Assembly (NCBI GenBank): GCA_964512305.1
Contig: CAZEIW010000131.1
Location: 1-13,956 of the forward strand
Direction of reading: 5' to 3'
DNA from: CAZEIW01 sp964512305
Lineage (GTDB): Bacteria; Pseudomonadota; Gammaproteobacteria; Burkholderiales; Burkholderiaceae_F
DNA: 13,956 nucleotides
Shown: piece by piece, positions 4,951 to 12,200 of the stretch
Numbering within the stretch: the first letter of the stretch is position 1
Layout of the letters: each line of letters opens with the position of its first letter
Program-made: the position numbers and the translations under genes
Notes under the pieces: model-generated
The model's database searches: none
What the model was told of the DNA's origin: nothing
What the model saw: only the letters and a program-made list of their open reading frames with translations

Positions 4951-5317
4951 GAGGATCGGGTCAGGCTTCACGCTGCTCGAAGTGCTGGTCGCGCTGGTCA
5001 TCGTGGGGGTGGCGCTGGCAGCCGCGATGCGCGGCGCCATGACGCTGACCAACAACGCGCGCGACGCGCGCCTGAAGCTGCTGGCGGTGCTGACGGCGGA
5101 AAACCAGCTGCTCGAGCTGCGGCTGGCGCGCGGCCAACTGACCAACGGCGAATTGCGCTACGACTGCGACCAAGGTGGCGTGCGGTTCGCCTGCGACCAG
5201 TTCGTCAAGCCGACGCCCAATCCGTTCTTCCGCCTGGTCGAGGTACGCGTTTCGGGCGCCGCGGGCGACGCCCCGCGCGAGTACGCGGATCTGCTGACCG
5301 TGCTGCCGACCAACTGA
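4916..5317 (+). CDS. gspI: Minor pseudopilin GspI, leader derived from a repeat
   Basis: GspI is the minor pseudopilin that helps nucleate the pseudopilus tip with GspJ and GspK. The mature part begins after SG with FTLLEVLVALVIVGVALAAA, Glu5 included, followed by the GspI signatures TAENQLLELRLARGQL, a two-cysteine loop (YDCDQGGVRFACDQ) and PTPNPFFRLVEVRV. Mature length is 116 residues, normal for GspI. From ATG 4916 the leader is 17 residues. The frame is also open from ATG 4856, 13 bp after the gspH stop and with its own GAGGAA, which would give a 37-residue Pro/Arg-rich leader. Either way most leader codons come from the 76-bp repeat. The sequence outside it (ATGAAG before, GGATCGGGTCAGGC after) would by itself make a normal short leader. 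I favour 4916, moderately. Confidence 0.9.
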   Translation: MECGKRSTTASRRIGSGFTLLEVLVALVIVGVALAAAMRGAMTLTNNARDARLKLLAVLTAENQLLELRLARGQLTNGELRYDCDQGGVRFACDQFVKPTPNPFFRLVEVRVSGAAGDAPREYADLLTVLPTN

Positions 5318-5324
5318 GCCGACG

Positions 5325-5945
5325 ATGACCATCCGGGAAATCGGGAGGGTGACGGCCGGGCGCCCCGCTTCCCCAGGACTCGGTTTCACCCTGATCGAGC
5401 TCCTCGTCGCGGTCAGCATCCTCGCCATCCTGGCGCTGATCTCGTGGCGCGGGCTGTCGACGCTCGCCGCGACGCGCGAGCGGCTCGCACCCGAGACCGA
5501 CGACGTTCGCGCGCTGCTCACCGGATTCGGCCAGATGGAACGCGACCTCGCGCAGGCCCCGGTCAATCAGACGCTGTTCGCGCTGTCCGCCCCGGCGGTG
5601 CGCGTGGTCGTGGCCGACGGCCGCCAGACGCTCGAGATCCTGCGCATCGCGCCGCCCACGCCCGACGGCGCGACCGCCATGCAGACGGTGTTTTATTCGG
5701 TCCAGGACGGCAGCCTGGTGCGGCAATCGACGCCGCCGATGCGGGTGTACGCGGCGACGGCCGTCGAGCAACTGCAAACCGCGGTGCTGCTGCCGCAGGT
5801 GACGTCGATGACGGTGCGGGTCTGGCTTCAGAACACGGGCTGGGTCGCCACGCCGGCCGCCCCGGCCGCGATGCCGCCCGGGATCGAGGTCCAGCTGCAG
5901 CGCAGCGACGGCGCCACGTACCGGCGCGTCATGCTGGTGGGATGA
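5325..5945 (+). CDS. gspJ: Minor pseudopilin GspJ
   Basis: GspJ is a tip-complex minor pseudopilin. The 206-residue precursor has a 20-residue leader ending in LG, then FTLIELLVAVSILAILALIS with Glu5, and the GspJ-typical WRGLSTLAATRERLAPE and FGQMERDLAQAPVNQ. The C-terminal half (FYSVQDGSLVRQSTPP, VRVWLQNTGW, GIEVQLQRSDGATYRRVMLV) fits the family fold. The start ATG lies 7 bp after the gspI stop. Its stop overlaps the gspK start as ATGA, so the two are probably translationally coupled. Confidence 0.95.
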   Translation: MTIREIGRVTAGRPASPGLGFTLIELLVAVSILAILALISWRGLSTLAATRERLAPETDDVRALLTGFGQMERDLAQAPVNQTLFALSAPAVRVVVADGRQTLEILRIAPPTPDGATAMQTVFYSVQDGSLVRQSTPPMRVYAATAVEQLQTAVLLPQVTSMTVRVWLQNTGWVATPAAPAAMPPGIEVQLQRSDGATYRRVMLVG

Positions 5946-6877
5946 CCATGCCGCAGCCGACGCGCCGACGCGATCGCGGAGCTGCCGTGATCATGGCCTT
6001 GTTGATCGTGGCGCTGGCCACGCTCATCGTCAGCGGACTGTTCTGGCGCCAGTTCGTGCTGATCCGGACCATCGAGAACCAGCAGACGGTTGCGCAGACG
6101 CGGCTCCTGCTGCGCGCCGCGCTGGACTGGGCGCGCGCGATCCTGCGCCAGCAATCGCACCCGACCTACGACTCGCTGACCGATCCCTGGGCGCAGCCGC
6201 TGCAGGAGACGCGGCTCGATCAGCTCGGCGAGACGTCGTCGCTGGCCTCGCAGGCGACGATCTCGGGCTTCATCGAGGACGCGCAGGCGCGCTTCAACCT
6301 GCGCAACCTCGTGGCTGCGGACGGATCGGTCAATCCGACGCAGCTGGCGGTGCTGTCGAAGCTCGCCGCGATGGAGTCGCTGCCGAGCCAGGCGGCCGAG
6401 GCGATCGCCGCGTACGTCGCGCAATCGTCGTTCCCGCGGGGCGCGGCCGCCACGCGACCGGTGCCGCTGGTCTTCGGCGAGGACCTTTCCAACGTGCCCG
6501 GAATCGACCCTGTCGCGGCGCAGAATCTCGAACCGTTCGTGACCATGCTCGACCAGTCCGATGTCCCGGTCAACTTCAATACAGCGAGCCCGGAACTGAT
6601 GGCCGCGGTGATTCCCGACCTGACGATCTCGGACGCCAAGGCGCTCGCGGCCGACCGCGATCACGCCTACTTCATCAATACCGCCGATGTCCAGAACCGC
6701 CTGCACGGACGGGGCGGCGCATTCCCCGCGGCTTCGGTCTCCACGGCTTCGCAGTACTTCCTCGTCGACGGAACGGTCAGGCTCGACCGTGCCACGACCC
6801 GGATGCAGGCGCTGGTCAAGCGCGGCGCCCCGGGCCAGCAGGGTCCGGTCGAGGTGCTGTGGGAGCGCGAACAGTGA
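5942..6877 (+). CDS. gspK: Minor pseudopilin GspK
   Basis: GspK is the large minor pseudopilin that caps the pseudopilus tip. The 311-residue precursor has the typical short basic leader ending RRRDRG, then AAVIMALLIVALATLIVSGL. As usual for GspK it lacks the Glu5 found in the other pseudopilins, which fits its place at the tip. The globular part carries FIEDAQARFNLRNL (about 110-123, the conserved calcium-site region) and VNFNTASPELMAAVIPDL (about 209-226, helix-hairpin-helix-like). The C-terminus SQYFLVDGTVRLDRATTRMQALVKR is also family-typical. Start ATG 5942 overlaps the gspJ stop as ATGA; a second in-frame ATG lies at 5948. The stop overlaps the gspL GTG start. Confidence 0.95.
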   Translation: MTMPQPTRRRDRGAAVIMALLIVALATLIVSGLFWRQFVLIRTIENQQTVAQTRLLLRAALDWARAILRQQSHPTYDSLTDPWAQPLQETRLDQLGETSSLASQATISGFIEDAQARFNLRNLVAADGSVNPTQLAVLSKLAAMESLPSQAAEAIAAYVAQSSFPRGAAATRPVPLVFGEDLSNVPGIDPVAAQNLEPFVTMLDQSDVPVNFNTASPELMAAVIPDLTISDAKALAADRDHAYFINTADVQNRLHGRGGAFPAASVSTASQYFLVDGTVRLDRATTRMQALVKRGAPGQQGPVEVLWEREQ

Positions 6878-8166
6878 GCGCGTCTGCGGTGCGCCGCCTG
6901 ATCGCATTCCTGCCCGCGCGGCGCAATCTGCCGGCGACGGGCGGCAGGGCCGCGCTGGGACCGGCCACGGTCGTGAGCTATCTCGCGTTCGAAGCGACCG
7001 CGACGCGGCCCCGCAGCGGCGAGACGCCGATCACCCTGCTGCCCAAGGCCGCTGCCGTCGAGCTGGTGTTCGACGCCGCCGACGTGCTGACCACCGAGGT
7101 CGGCGCGCCCCGCCTGTCGGAACCGCGATTGCGGCAGGCGTTGCCGAACCTGCTCGAGGACCGGCTGCTTGCCGATCCGGCGGATTGCCACTTCGCGTTC
7201 AGCGTCTCGAGCGCCGCCGGCGCCCCGGGCGGTGCGGCTGCGGCCGAGCCCGGACAGAGGATCGCCGTGGCGGCGATCGATCGCGGCACCCTCACCAGGG
7301 CCCTGGACGCCTTCGTTCAGGCAGGGTACCGCCCGCGCGCCGCGTATAGCGAGCTGTACGCGGTACCCGCGCCGGCCGGCGGCGTGCTGTCGGTGCGGGC
7401 CGACCGCGGCCGCGGCGTCGCCCGCACCGCGCCGCACGAGGGCGTCGGCTTCGATATCGACGGGGAGGCGCCGGCTGCGCTGCTGCTGGCGATCCGCCAG
7501 CTCGGCGTCAGGCGCATCCAGGCTTACGGGCGCGACGCGGCCAAGCTGGCCCAGCTCGCCGCCCGCCTCGGGGTCGCCGTCGACGACGTGCAGCACGACG
7601 CCAGTCCGGAGGCGATGCAGGACGCGGTCAACCTGCTGCAGGGCCCGTTCGCACCCGCCGGACGCTTCTCGTTCGCGAGCGGCATCACGGGCGCGGCGCT
7701 TCGCAGCGGCGCCTGGAAGGCGCCCGCGGCCTGGGCCGGCGTCTGCGCTGCGGTCTACATCGCCGGGCTGAACGCGTACTGGCTGAAGCTCGACGCCGAA
7801 TCGAGCGACTTGCGGGCGGGCATGCAGAGCGCCTTCCGCAACGCATTCCCGAACCAGCGCTCGGTGGTCGATCCGATCGCGCAGACCGCGCGCGAAATGA
7901 ACGCGCTGCGCGCGCGCGCCGGGCTGCCATCGCCGGACGATTTCTCGGTCCTCAATGCGCAGGCGGCGAAGATCCTCGCCGGCGCGCCGCTCGGCGTCGT
8001 GGCCGGGATCGACTATCGCGACCGGGTCCTGATCGTGAGGTTCAAGCCCGGCGCCGCCGAGAATCCGGCGCTGCGCAACGCGCTGCGCGCGCAGGCGGTC
8101 CAGCTCGGACTGGGCCTGCGCTTCGAATCCGACAATTCGGCACGGCTCACGCCGGCCGGCATCTGA
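6874..8166 (+). CDS. gspL: T2SS inner-membrane platform protein GspL (GTG start)
   Basis: GspL is a bitopic inner-membrane protein that binds the ATPase GspE through its cytoplasmic actin-like domain and GspM in the membrane and periplasm. From GTG 6874 it has 430 residues. The cytoplasmic part (about 1-270) contains LPKAAAVELVFDAADV and LRQALPNLLEDRLLADPADCHFAF, and ends with the conserved VNLLQGPFAP (about 252-261). One transmembrane helix at about 283-304 (WAGVCAAVYIAGLNAYWL) leads to a periplasmic ferredoxin-like domain with FRNAFPNQRSVVDPIAQ. GTG 6874 was chosen because it overlaps the gspK stop (GTGA), a coupling arrangement; upstream in-frame codons lie inside gspK. Confidence 0.93.
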   Translation: MSASAVRRLIAFLPARRNLPATGGRAALGPATVVSYLAFEATATRPRSGETPITLLPKAAAVELVFDAADVLTTEVGAPRLSEPRLRQALPNLLEDRLLADPADCHFAFSVSSAAGAPGGAAAAEPGQRIAVAAIDRGTLTRALDAFVQAGYRPRAAYSELYAVPAPAGGVLSVRADRGRGVARTAPHEGVGFDIDGEAPAALLLAIRQLGVRRIQAYGRDAAKLAQLAARLGVAVDDVQHDASPEAMQDAVNLLQGPFAPAGRFSFASGITGAALRSGAWKAPAAWAGVCAAVYIAGLNAYWLKLDAESSDLRAGMQSAFRNAFPNQRSVVDPIAQTAREMNALRARAGLPSPDDFSVLNAQAAKILAGAPLGVVAGIDYRDRVLIVRFKPGAAENPALRNALRAQAVQLGLGLRFESDNSARLTPAGI

Positions 8167-8179
8167 CGGCACCCGGCGC

Positions 8180-8668
8180 ATGGATCCAGTCCGCGAATTC
8201 TGGTCCCGGCGCGCGCCGCGCGAAAAGCTCGCGCTGTCCGCAGCCGCGGGCGTGGCCGCGGTCGCGATCGCGTATCAGGTGCTGATCGCGCCGGCGGCCA
8301 CGGGAGTCGACCGCTTGCGCCGCTCGCTGCCGGCGACGCGAGCCCAGGCGGCCCAGCTCGAAGCGATGCTGAGCGACGCGCGCGGCCTGCAGGCGAAGCC
8401 GGCGGCGGCGAGGTCCTCCACGCAGGACGGGCGCGCCTTCATCGAACGCAGCCTTGCCGCCGCCGGCCTGAAGGCGACGCGCATCGTGCCGCTTTCGAAC
8501 GGCGACCTGCAGCTGACGTTCGGCAATGTCCCGTACGCAACCTGGTCGGCCTGGCTCGCGCAGACCGAGCGCGATCTGGGGGCGCGCGCGGTCGCCGTGA
8601 GCGCGAATGCGACGCAGACGCCGGGCGGCACCGACATCGAGCTGTCGCTGCGCCTGGCGCCGAGGTGA
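8180..8668 (+). CDS. gspM: T2SS inner-membrane platform protein GspM
   Basis: GspM is a small bitopic partner of GspL. The 162-residue protein has a short cytoplasmic N-terminus with the family-like DPVREFWSRRAPREKLALSA, one transmembrane helix at about 18-37, a helical stretch rich in Ala, Gln and Arg, and a small periplasmic ferredoxin-like domain. That domain includes FIERSLAAAGLKATRIVPLSNGDLQLTFGNVPYATWSAWLAQ. The start lies 13 bp after the gspL stop, with only a weak ribosome-binding site, so coupling to gspL translation is likely. Its last codons and stop contain the Shine-Dalgarno of gspN. Confidence 0.93.
   Translation: MDPVREFWSRRAPREKLALSAAAGVAAVAIAYQVLIAPAATGVDRLRRSLPATRAQAAQLEAMLSDARGLQAKPAAARSSTQDGRAFIERSLAAAGLKATRIVPLSNGDLQLTFGNVPYATWSAWLAQTERDLGARAVAVSANATQTPGGTDIELSLRLAPR
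8662..8668 (+). promoter_or_regulatory. Strong ribosome-binding site that fixes the gspN start
   Basis: GAGGTGA overlaps the gspM stop codon and lies 5 nt before ATG 8674. It favours that ATG over the overlapping GTG at 8665, which would place the initiation codon inside this motif. Confidence 0.7.
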
Positions 8669-8673
8669 ATCGG

Positions 8674-9456
8674 ATGACGCTGGGGCGCGGTCTTGCGGCA
8701 CTGGTGATCGGCGTGATCGCGGCCGCGGTCACCGTCGCCGCGTTGGCGCCGGCGGCCTGGGCCGGTGCCGCGGTGAGCGCGAGCACGGGGGGCCGCGTCG
8801 AGCTGGCCGAAGCCACCGGCACGCTGTGGGCCGGCGAGGCCACGGTCGTGTTCGCCTCGGGCGAAGCGCACCAGAAGGCGCGCGCCAGCCTGCCGCAACG
8901 CCTGTCCTGGCGCCTGAGCCCATGGCGGCTGCTGGGCGGCGAGCTCGAGCTCGCGCTCTCGCATCCGTCGGCGCTGAGCCAGACCCTCATCGTGCACGCG
9001 TACCGGGACGGCAGCGCGACGCTCGGTCCGGCCACGCTGCATCTGCCGGCGTCGCTGCTGGTCGGCCTGGGCGCGCCGTGGAATACGGTTCGACCCGGCG
9101 GGGTGCTGACGGTGTCCTGGGACACCCTGCAGATCGGCGGCGGCAAGGTGCGCGGCCATCTGAGCGCCGACTGGGCGGACGCCTCGAGCGCGCTCAGTCC
9201 GGTGTCTCCGCTCGGACACTATCGCTTGCTGACCAACGGCGTTTTCCCGGGAACCCGGCTGGATCTGGAAACGGTTTCGGGTCCCCTCGAACTGGCTGGC
9301 AGTGGCACAATTGCGGAGGGTGGGCGCTTACGCTTTCAGGGCGTGGCTCGAGCCGAGGCCGCGGCGGACCCCGCTGTCAAGACTCAGCTCGCCGGTCTGA
9401 TCTCGCTGCTGGGCCGGCGGGATGGTGAAACAGCCATCCTGAACTTCGGATCGTGA
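8674..9456 (+). CDS. gspN: T2SS protein GspN
   Basis: GspN is a bitopic inner-membrane T2SS protein of poorly defined, often non-essential role. The 260-residue protein has an N-terminal signal-anchor at about 5-30 (LAALVIGVIAAAVTVAALAPAAW). A periplasmic domain follows with family-typical VELAEATGTLWAGEATVVF, LSWRLSPWRLLGGELEL, GGVLTVSWDTLQI and a C-terminal QLAGLISLLGRRDGETAILNFGS. ATG 8674 is supported by GAGGTGA five bases upstream. The gene sits between gspM and gspD; its stop is one base from the gspD ATG. Confidence 0.92.
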   Translation: MTLGRGLAALVIGVIAAAVTVAALAPAAWAGAAVSASTGGRVELAEATGTLWAGEATVVFASGEAHQKARASLPQRLSWRLSPWRLLGGELELALSHPSALSQTLIVHAYRDGSATLGPATLHLPASLLVGLGAPWNTVRPGGVLTVSWDTLQIGGGKVRGHLSADWADASSALSPVSPLGHYRLLTNGVFPGTRLDLETVSGPLELAGSGTIAEGGRLRFQGVARAEAAADPAVKTQLAGLISLLGRRDGETAILNFGS

Positions 9457-9457
9457 A

Positions 9458-12157
9458 ATGAAGACTCGGCGCCCGTCCAGGCAGACCCCAGCCCGAAGCC
9501 GCTTCCGCGTACGGCCGGCCCTGGCATGGCCCGGGCTCCTTGTCGTGGCTGGCGCCTGGCTGGCGTCGCCTGTCGCCGGACTTGCGCAGGGACTCGCCGC
9601 GGCCCCCCCCGTGCCGGCAGCGCGCGCTGCCGCGGACCCGAAGGCCGACGAGGACACGGTCACCCTGAATTTCGTCAACGCCGACATCGATGCGGTCGTA
9701 CGGGCGATCGGCCAGTTCACCGGCCGCACGTTCGTGATCGATCCGCGCGTCAAGGGCTCGATCACGCTCGTCACCGAGAGGCCGGTCACCCGGCGCCAGG
9801 CATACGAAGAACTGCTTTCCGCGCTGCGCCTGCAGGGGTACACGCTGGTCGAATCGCCCGAAGCGGGCGGTGTCGCGCGCGTGCTGCCGGAAGCCGACGC
9901 GAAGCTGCAGGGCGGACGCGTCTACACGCCGCCCGCGCTCGCCCCGCACGGCGACCAGGTCGTCACGCAGGTGTTCCGGCTGCAGTACGAATCCGTGACG
10001 AACCTCGTTCCGGTGCTCAGGCCGCTGATCGCGCCGAACAACACGATCACGGCGTACCCGGCCAACAACACGCTGGTGATCACCGACTACGCCGAGAATC
10101 TGCGGCGGCTGGCGCGCGTCATCGAGTCGATCGACTCGCCCGCGACCTCGGAGGTCGAGGTCGTGCCGATGAAGTTCGGGCTGGCGAGCGACGTCGCCGG
10201 CATCGTGAACAAGGTGCTCGACGAGGGCGCGCGCGCGGCCGGCCAGGCGGTCGACGCCGGCCAGCGCGTCGTGGTGCTGGCCGAGCCGCGCACCAACAGC
10301 CTCATCCTGCGCGCCGCAAGCCGGGCCCGCCTCGAGCAGGCGAGATCGCTGATCTCGCACTTCGACCAGCCCAGCCTGACGCCGGGCAACATCAACGTCG
10401 TGTACCTGCGCAACGCGCAGGCCGTGAAGCTGGCGCCGCTGCTGCGCGCGGTGCTGTCGGCCGACGCATCGTACGTGCCGCAGGTGGGCGGCGGCGGGCT
10501 GTCGCCGACGACGAGCATGACCGGCGGCCAGTCGAGCCAGCTCGGCCTGACGCAGCAGCAATCCCAGACCCAGGCAACGCAGCAGGTGCAGCCGTCGTCT
10601 CCCCAGGGCGCGTCCGGCGGCGCCGGGGGCGAGCGCGGCGGGATCGCGGGGATGATCCAGGCCGACCCGGCCACCAACTCGCTGATCATCTCGGCGCCCG
10701 AGCCGCTGTACCGCAACATCCGCGGCATCATCGACAAGCTCGACGTCCGTCCCGCGCAGGTGATGATCGAGTCGCTGGTGGCCGAAGTGAGCGGCGATCA
10801 CGCCGCGGAATTCGGCATCCAGTGGCAGTCGCTCACCGGGCTCAACGACACCAACGGCGACAGCGCGCACGTGATCGGCGGCACGAACTTCGGCGGCGCC
10901 GGGCAGAACATCCTCGGCGCGGCGCAGAACCTGGCGAGCGTCGGCGGCGGCCTCAACATCGGCGTGATCCGCGGCCAGGTCAACATTCCGGGCGTCGGAC
11001 TGGTGACCAACATCGGCCTGCTCGCGCGCGCGCTCGAATCCAAGGCGAACGCGAACATCCTGTCGCGCCCCAACATCCAGACGCTCGACAACGAGGAAGG
11101 CAAGTTCCTGGTCGGCCAGAACGTCCCGTTCGTGACCGGATCGTATGCCGCGACCGGCACCACGCAGACGTCGGGGACGGTCAATCCGTTCCAGACCTTC
11201 GAGCGCCACGACATCGGGCTGCAGCTGCGCGTCAAGCCGCAGGTCTCCGAGGGCGGCACGGTCCGGCTGGCGATCTACATCGAGGACTCGTCGGTGGCTC
11301 CGGGCTCGACGGCCAATGCGCTGGTGCTGAACAAGCGCAGCTTCGAGACCAGCGTGATCGTCGAAGACGGCAATTTCGTCGTGATCAGCGGATTGATCCA
11401 GGACCAGTCGACCGAGACCCAGAACAAGGTGCCGATCCTCGGCGACGTGCCGCTGATCGGCAGCCTGTTCCGCTACGACAGCCGCGACCGGACCAAGACG
11501 CAGACGATGGTGTTCCTGCGTCCGACCATCATCCGCGAGGAATCGACCTCGTCCTCGCTGGCGCTCGACCGCTACGAGTACATCCGCAACGAGATCGCCA
11601 ACGCCGCGCCCCCGCGCAACCCGGTCATTCCGGACCTCGCGATCGAGCCGATGCCGCCCGCCCCCGCGCCCCGCCCGCCGGCACAGCGCGCGCCCGAGGC
11701 GACCTCGCCGCCGCCCCCGGAAGCGCTCCCCGTCGCGCCGCCTCCGCCGCCTTCGCCGGGCAGCGAGGTTCCTGTGCCGCAACCGCAAGGCTCGAACGAC
11801 GGACCGGCGGGCCAGGCTCCGGCGGCCGCGGTCGCGCTCGCGAACCCGTCCCCGCAACCGGCGCAACAGGCGCCGCCGCAGGCCGCCCCGCCCGCGCCGG
11901 CGCCGGCGGCTGCCGCGAACCGGCGCCCGAACTACCAGCTGATCCAGGTGGCCGCGGTGAACGACATCGGACGCGCGAGGCAGCTGCAGCTGCAGCTGAA
12001 GGACGCCGGCTTCGATTCGTACTGGGAGAGCGTGCGCACCGGCAAGGGCGACATCGTGCGCGTGCGCGTCTCGGCCGACCGGGGCGCCGGCAGCGTCGCG
12101 GCGACGCTCGCGGCGCTGAGGAAGCTCGGCTTCGATCCGATCCTGGTGAATCCCTGA
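9458..12157 (+). CDS. gspD: Secretin GspD with C-terminal SPOR-like domain
   Basis: GspD forms the outer-membrane secretin channel of the T2SS. This 899-residue version has a long signal peptide (cleavage near 41-45, SPVAGLAQG), N0 at about 66-145, N1 at 166-228, N2 at 232-302 and N3 at about 311-430. N3 carries a Gln/Ser/Gly-rich insertion at 344-395. The secretin domain spans about 435-692 with the signatures SRPNIQTLDNEEGKFLVGQN and VPILGDVPLIGSLF, ending near YEYIRNEI. Instead of a pilotin-binding S-domain, a Pro/Ala-rich linker (715-824) leads to residues 825-899. Those read YQLIQVAAVNDIGRARQLQL, then KDAGFDSYWESV, DIVRVRVSADRG and LAALRKLGFDPILV, a beta-alpha-beta-beta-alpha-beta pattern typical of SPOR peptidoglycan-binding domains. 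Most GspD proteins are about 650-780 residues. The secretin call is certain; the SPOR call is by pattern. Confidence 0.96.
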   Translation: MKTRRPSRQTPARSRFRVRPALAWPGLLVVAGAWLASPVAGLAQGLAAAPPVPAARAAADPKADEDTVTLNFVNADIDAVVRAIGQFTGRTFVIDPRVKGSITLVTERPVTRRQAYEELLSALRLQGYTLVESPEAGGVARVLPEADAKLQGGRVYTPPALAPHGDQVVTQVFRLQYESVTNLVPVLRPLIAPNNTITAYPANNTLVITDYAENLRRLARVIESIDSPATSEVEVVPMKFGLASDVAGIVNKVLDEGARAAGQAVDAGQRVVVLAEPRTNSLILRAASRARLEQARSLISHFDQPSLTPGNINVVYLRNAQAVKLAPLLRAVLSADASYVPQVGGGGLSPTTSMTGGQSSQLGLTQQQSQTQATQQVQPSSPQGASGGAGGERGGIAGMIQADPATNSLIISAPEPLYRNIRGIIDKLDVRPAQVMIESLVAEVSGDHAAEFGIQWQSLTGLNDTNGDSAHVIGGTNFGGAGQNILGAAQNLASVGGGLNIGVIRGQVNIPGVGLVTNIGLLARALESKANANILSRPNIQTLDNEEGKFLVGQNVPFVTGSYAATGTTQTSGTVNPFQTFERHDIGLQLRVKPQVSEGGTVRLAIYIEDSSVAPGSTANALVLNKRSFETSVIVEDGNFVVISGLIQDQSTETQNKVPILGDVPLIGSLFRYDSRDRTKTQTMVFLRPTIIREESTSSSLALDRYEYIRNEIANAAPPRNPVIPDLAIEPMPPAPAPRPPAQRAPEATSPPPPEALPVAPPPPPSPGSEVPVPQPQGSNDGPAGQAPAAAVALANPSPQPAQQAPPQAAPPAPAPAAAANRRPNYQLIQVAAVNDIGRARQLQLQLKDAGFDSYWESVRTGKGDIVRVRVSADRGAGSVAATLAALRKLGFDPILVNP
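11930..12154 (+). other. SPOR-like domain at the GspD C-terminus
   Basis: This stretch codes for residues 825-899 of GspD. Two half-repeats are visible: YQLIQVAAVNDIGRARQLQL...GF, then VRVRVSADRGAGSVAATLAA...GF, each a strand plus helix, as in SPOR domains that bind denuded glycan strands at division sites. The preceding 110 residues (about 11600-11929) are Pro/Ala-rich and probably extended, giving reach through the periplasm. Confidence 0.75.
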
Positions 12158-12200
12158 GGCGAATCCCCGACACCGCGCGAATCGCGCGCGGGCAACCGCC

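Noticed and set aside
10487..10642. The Gln/Ser/Gly-rich insertion in the GspD N3 domain (residues 344-395) as a novel domain.
   Set aside because: Flexible low-complexity insertions at this place in N3 are common in GspD proteins, so it was not scored as a finding.
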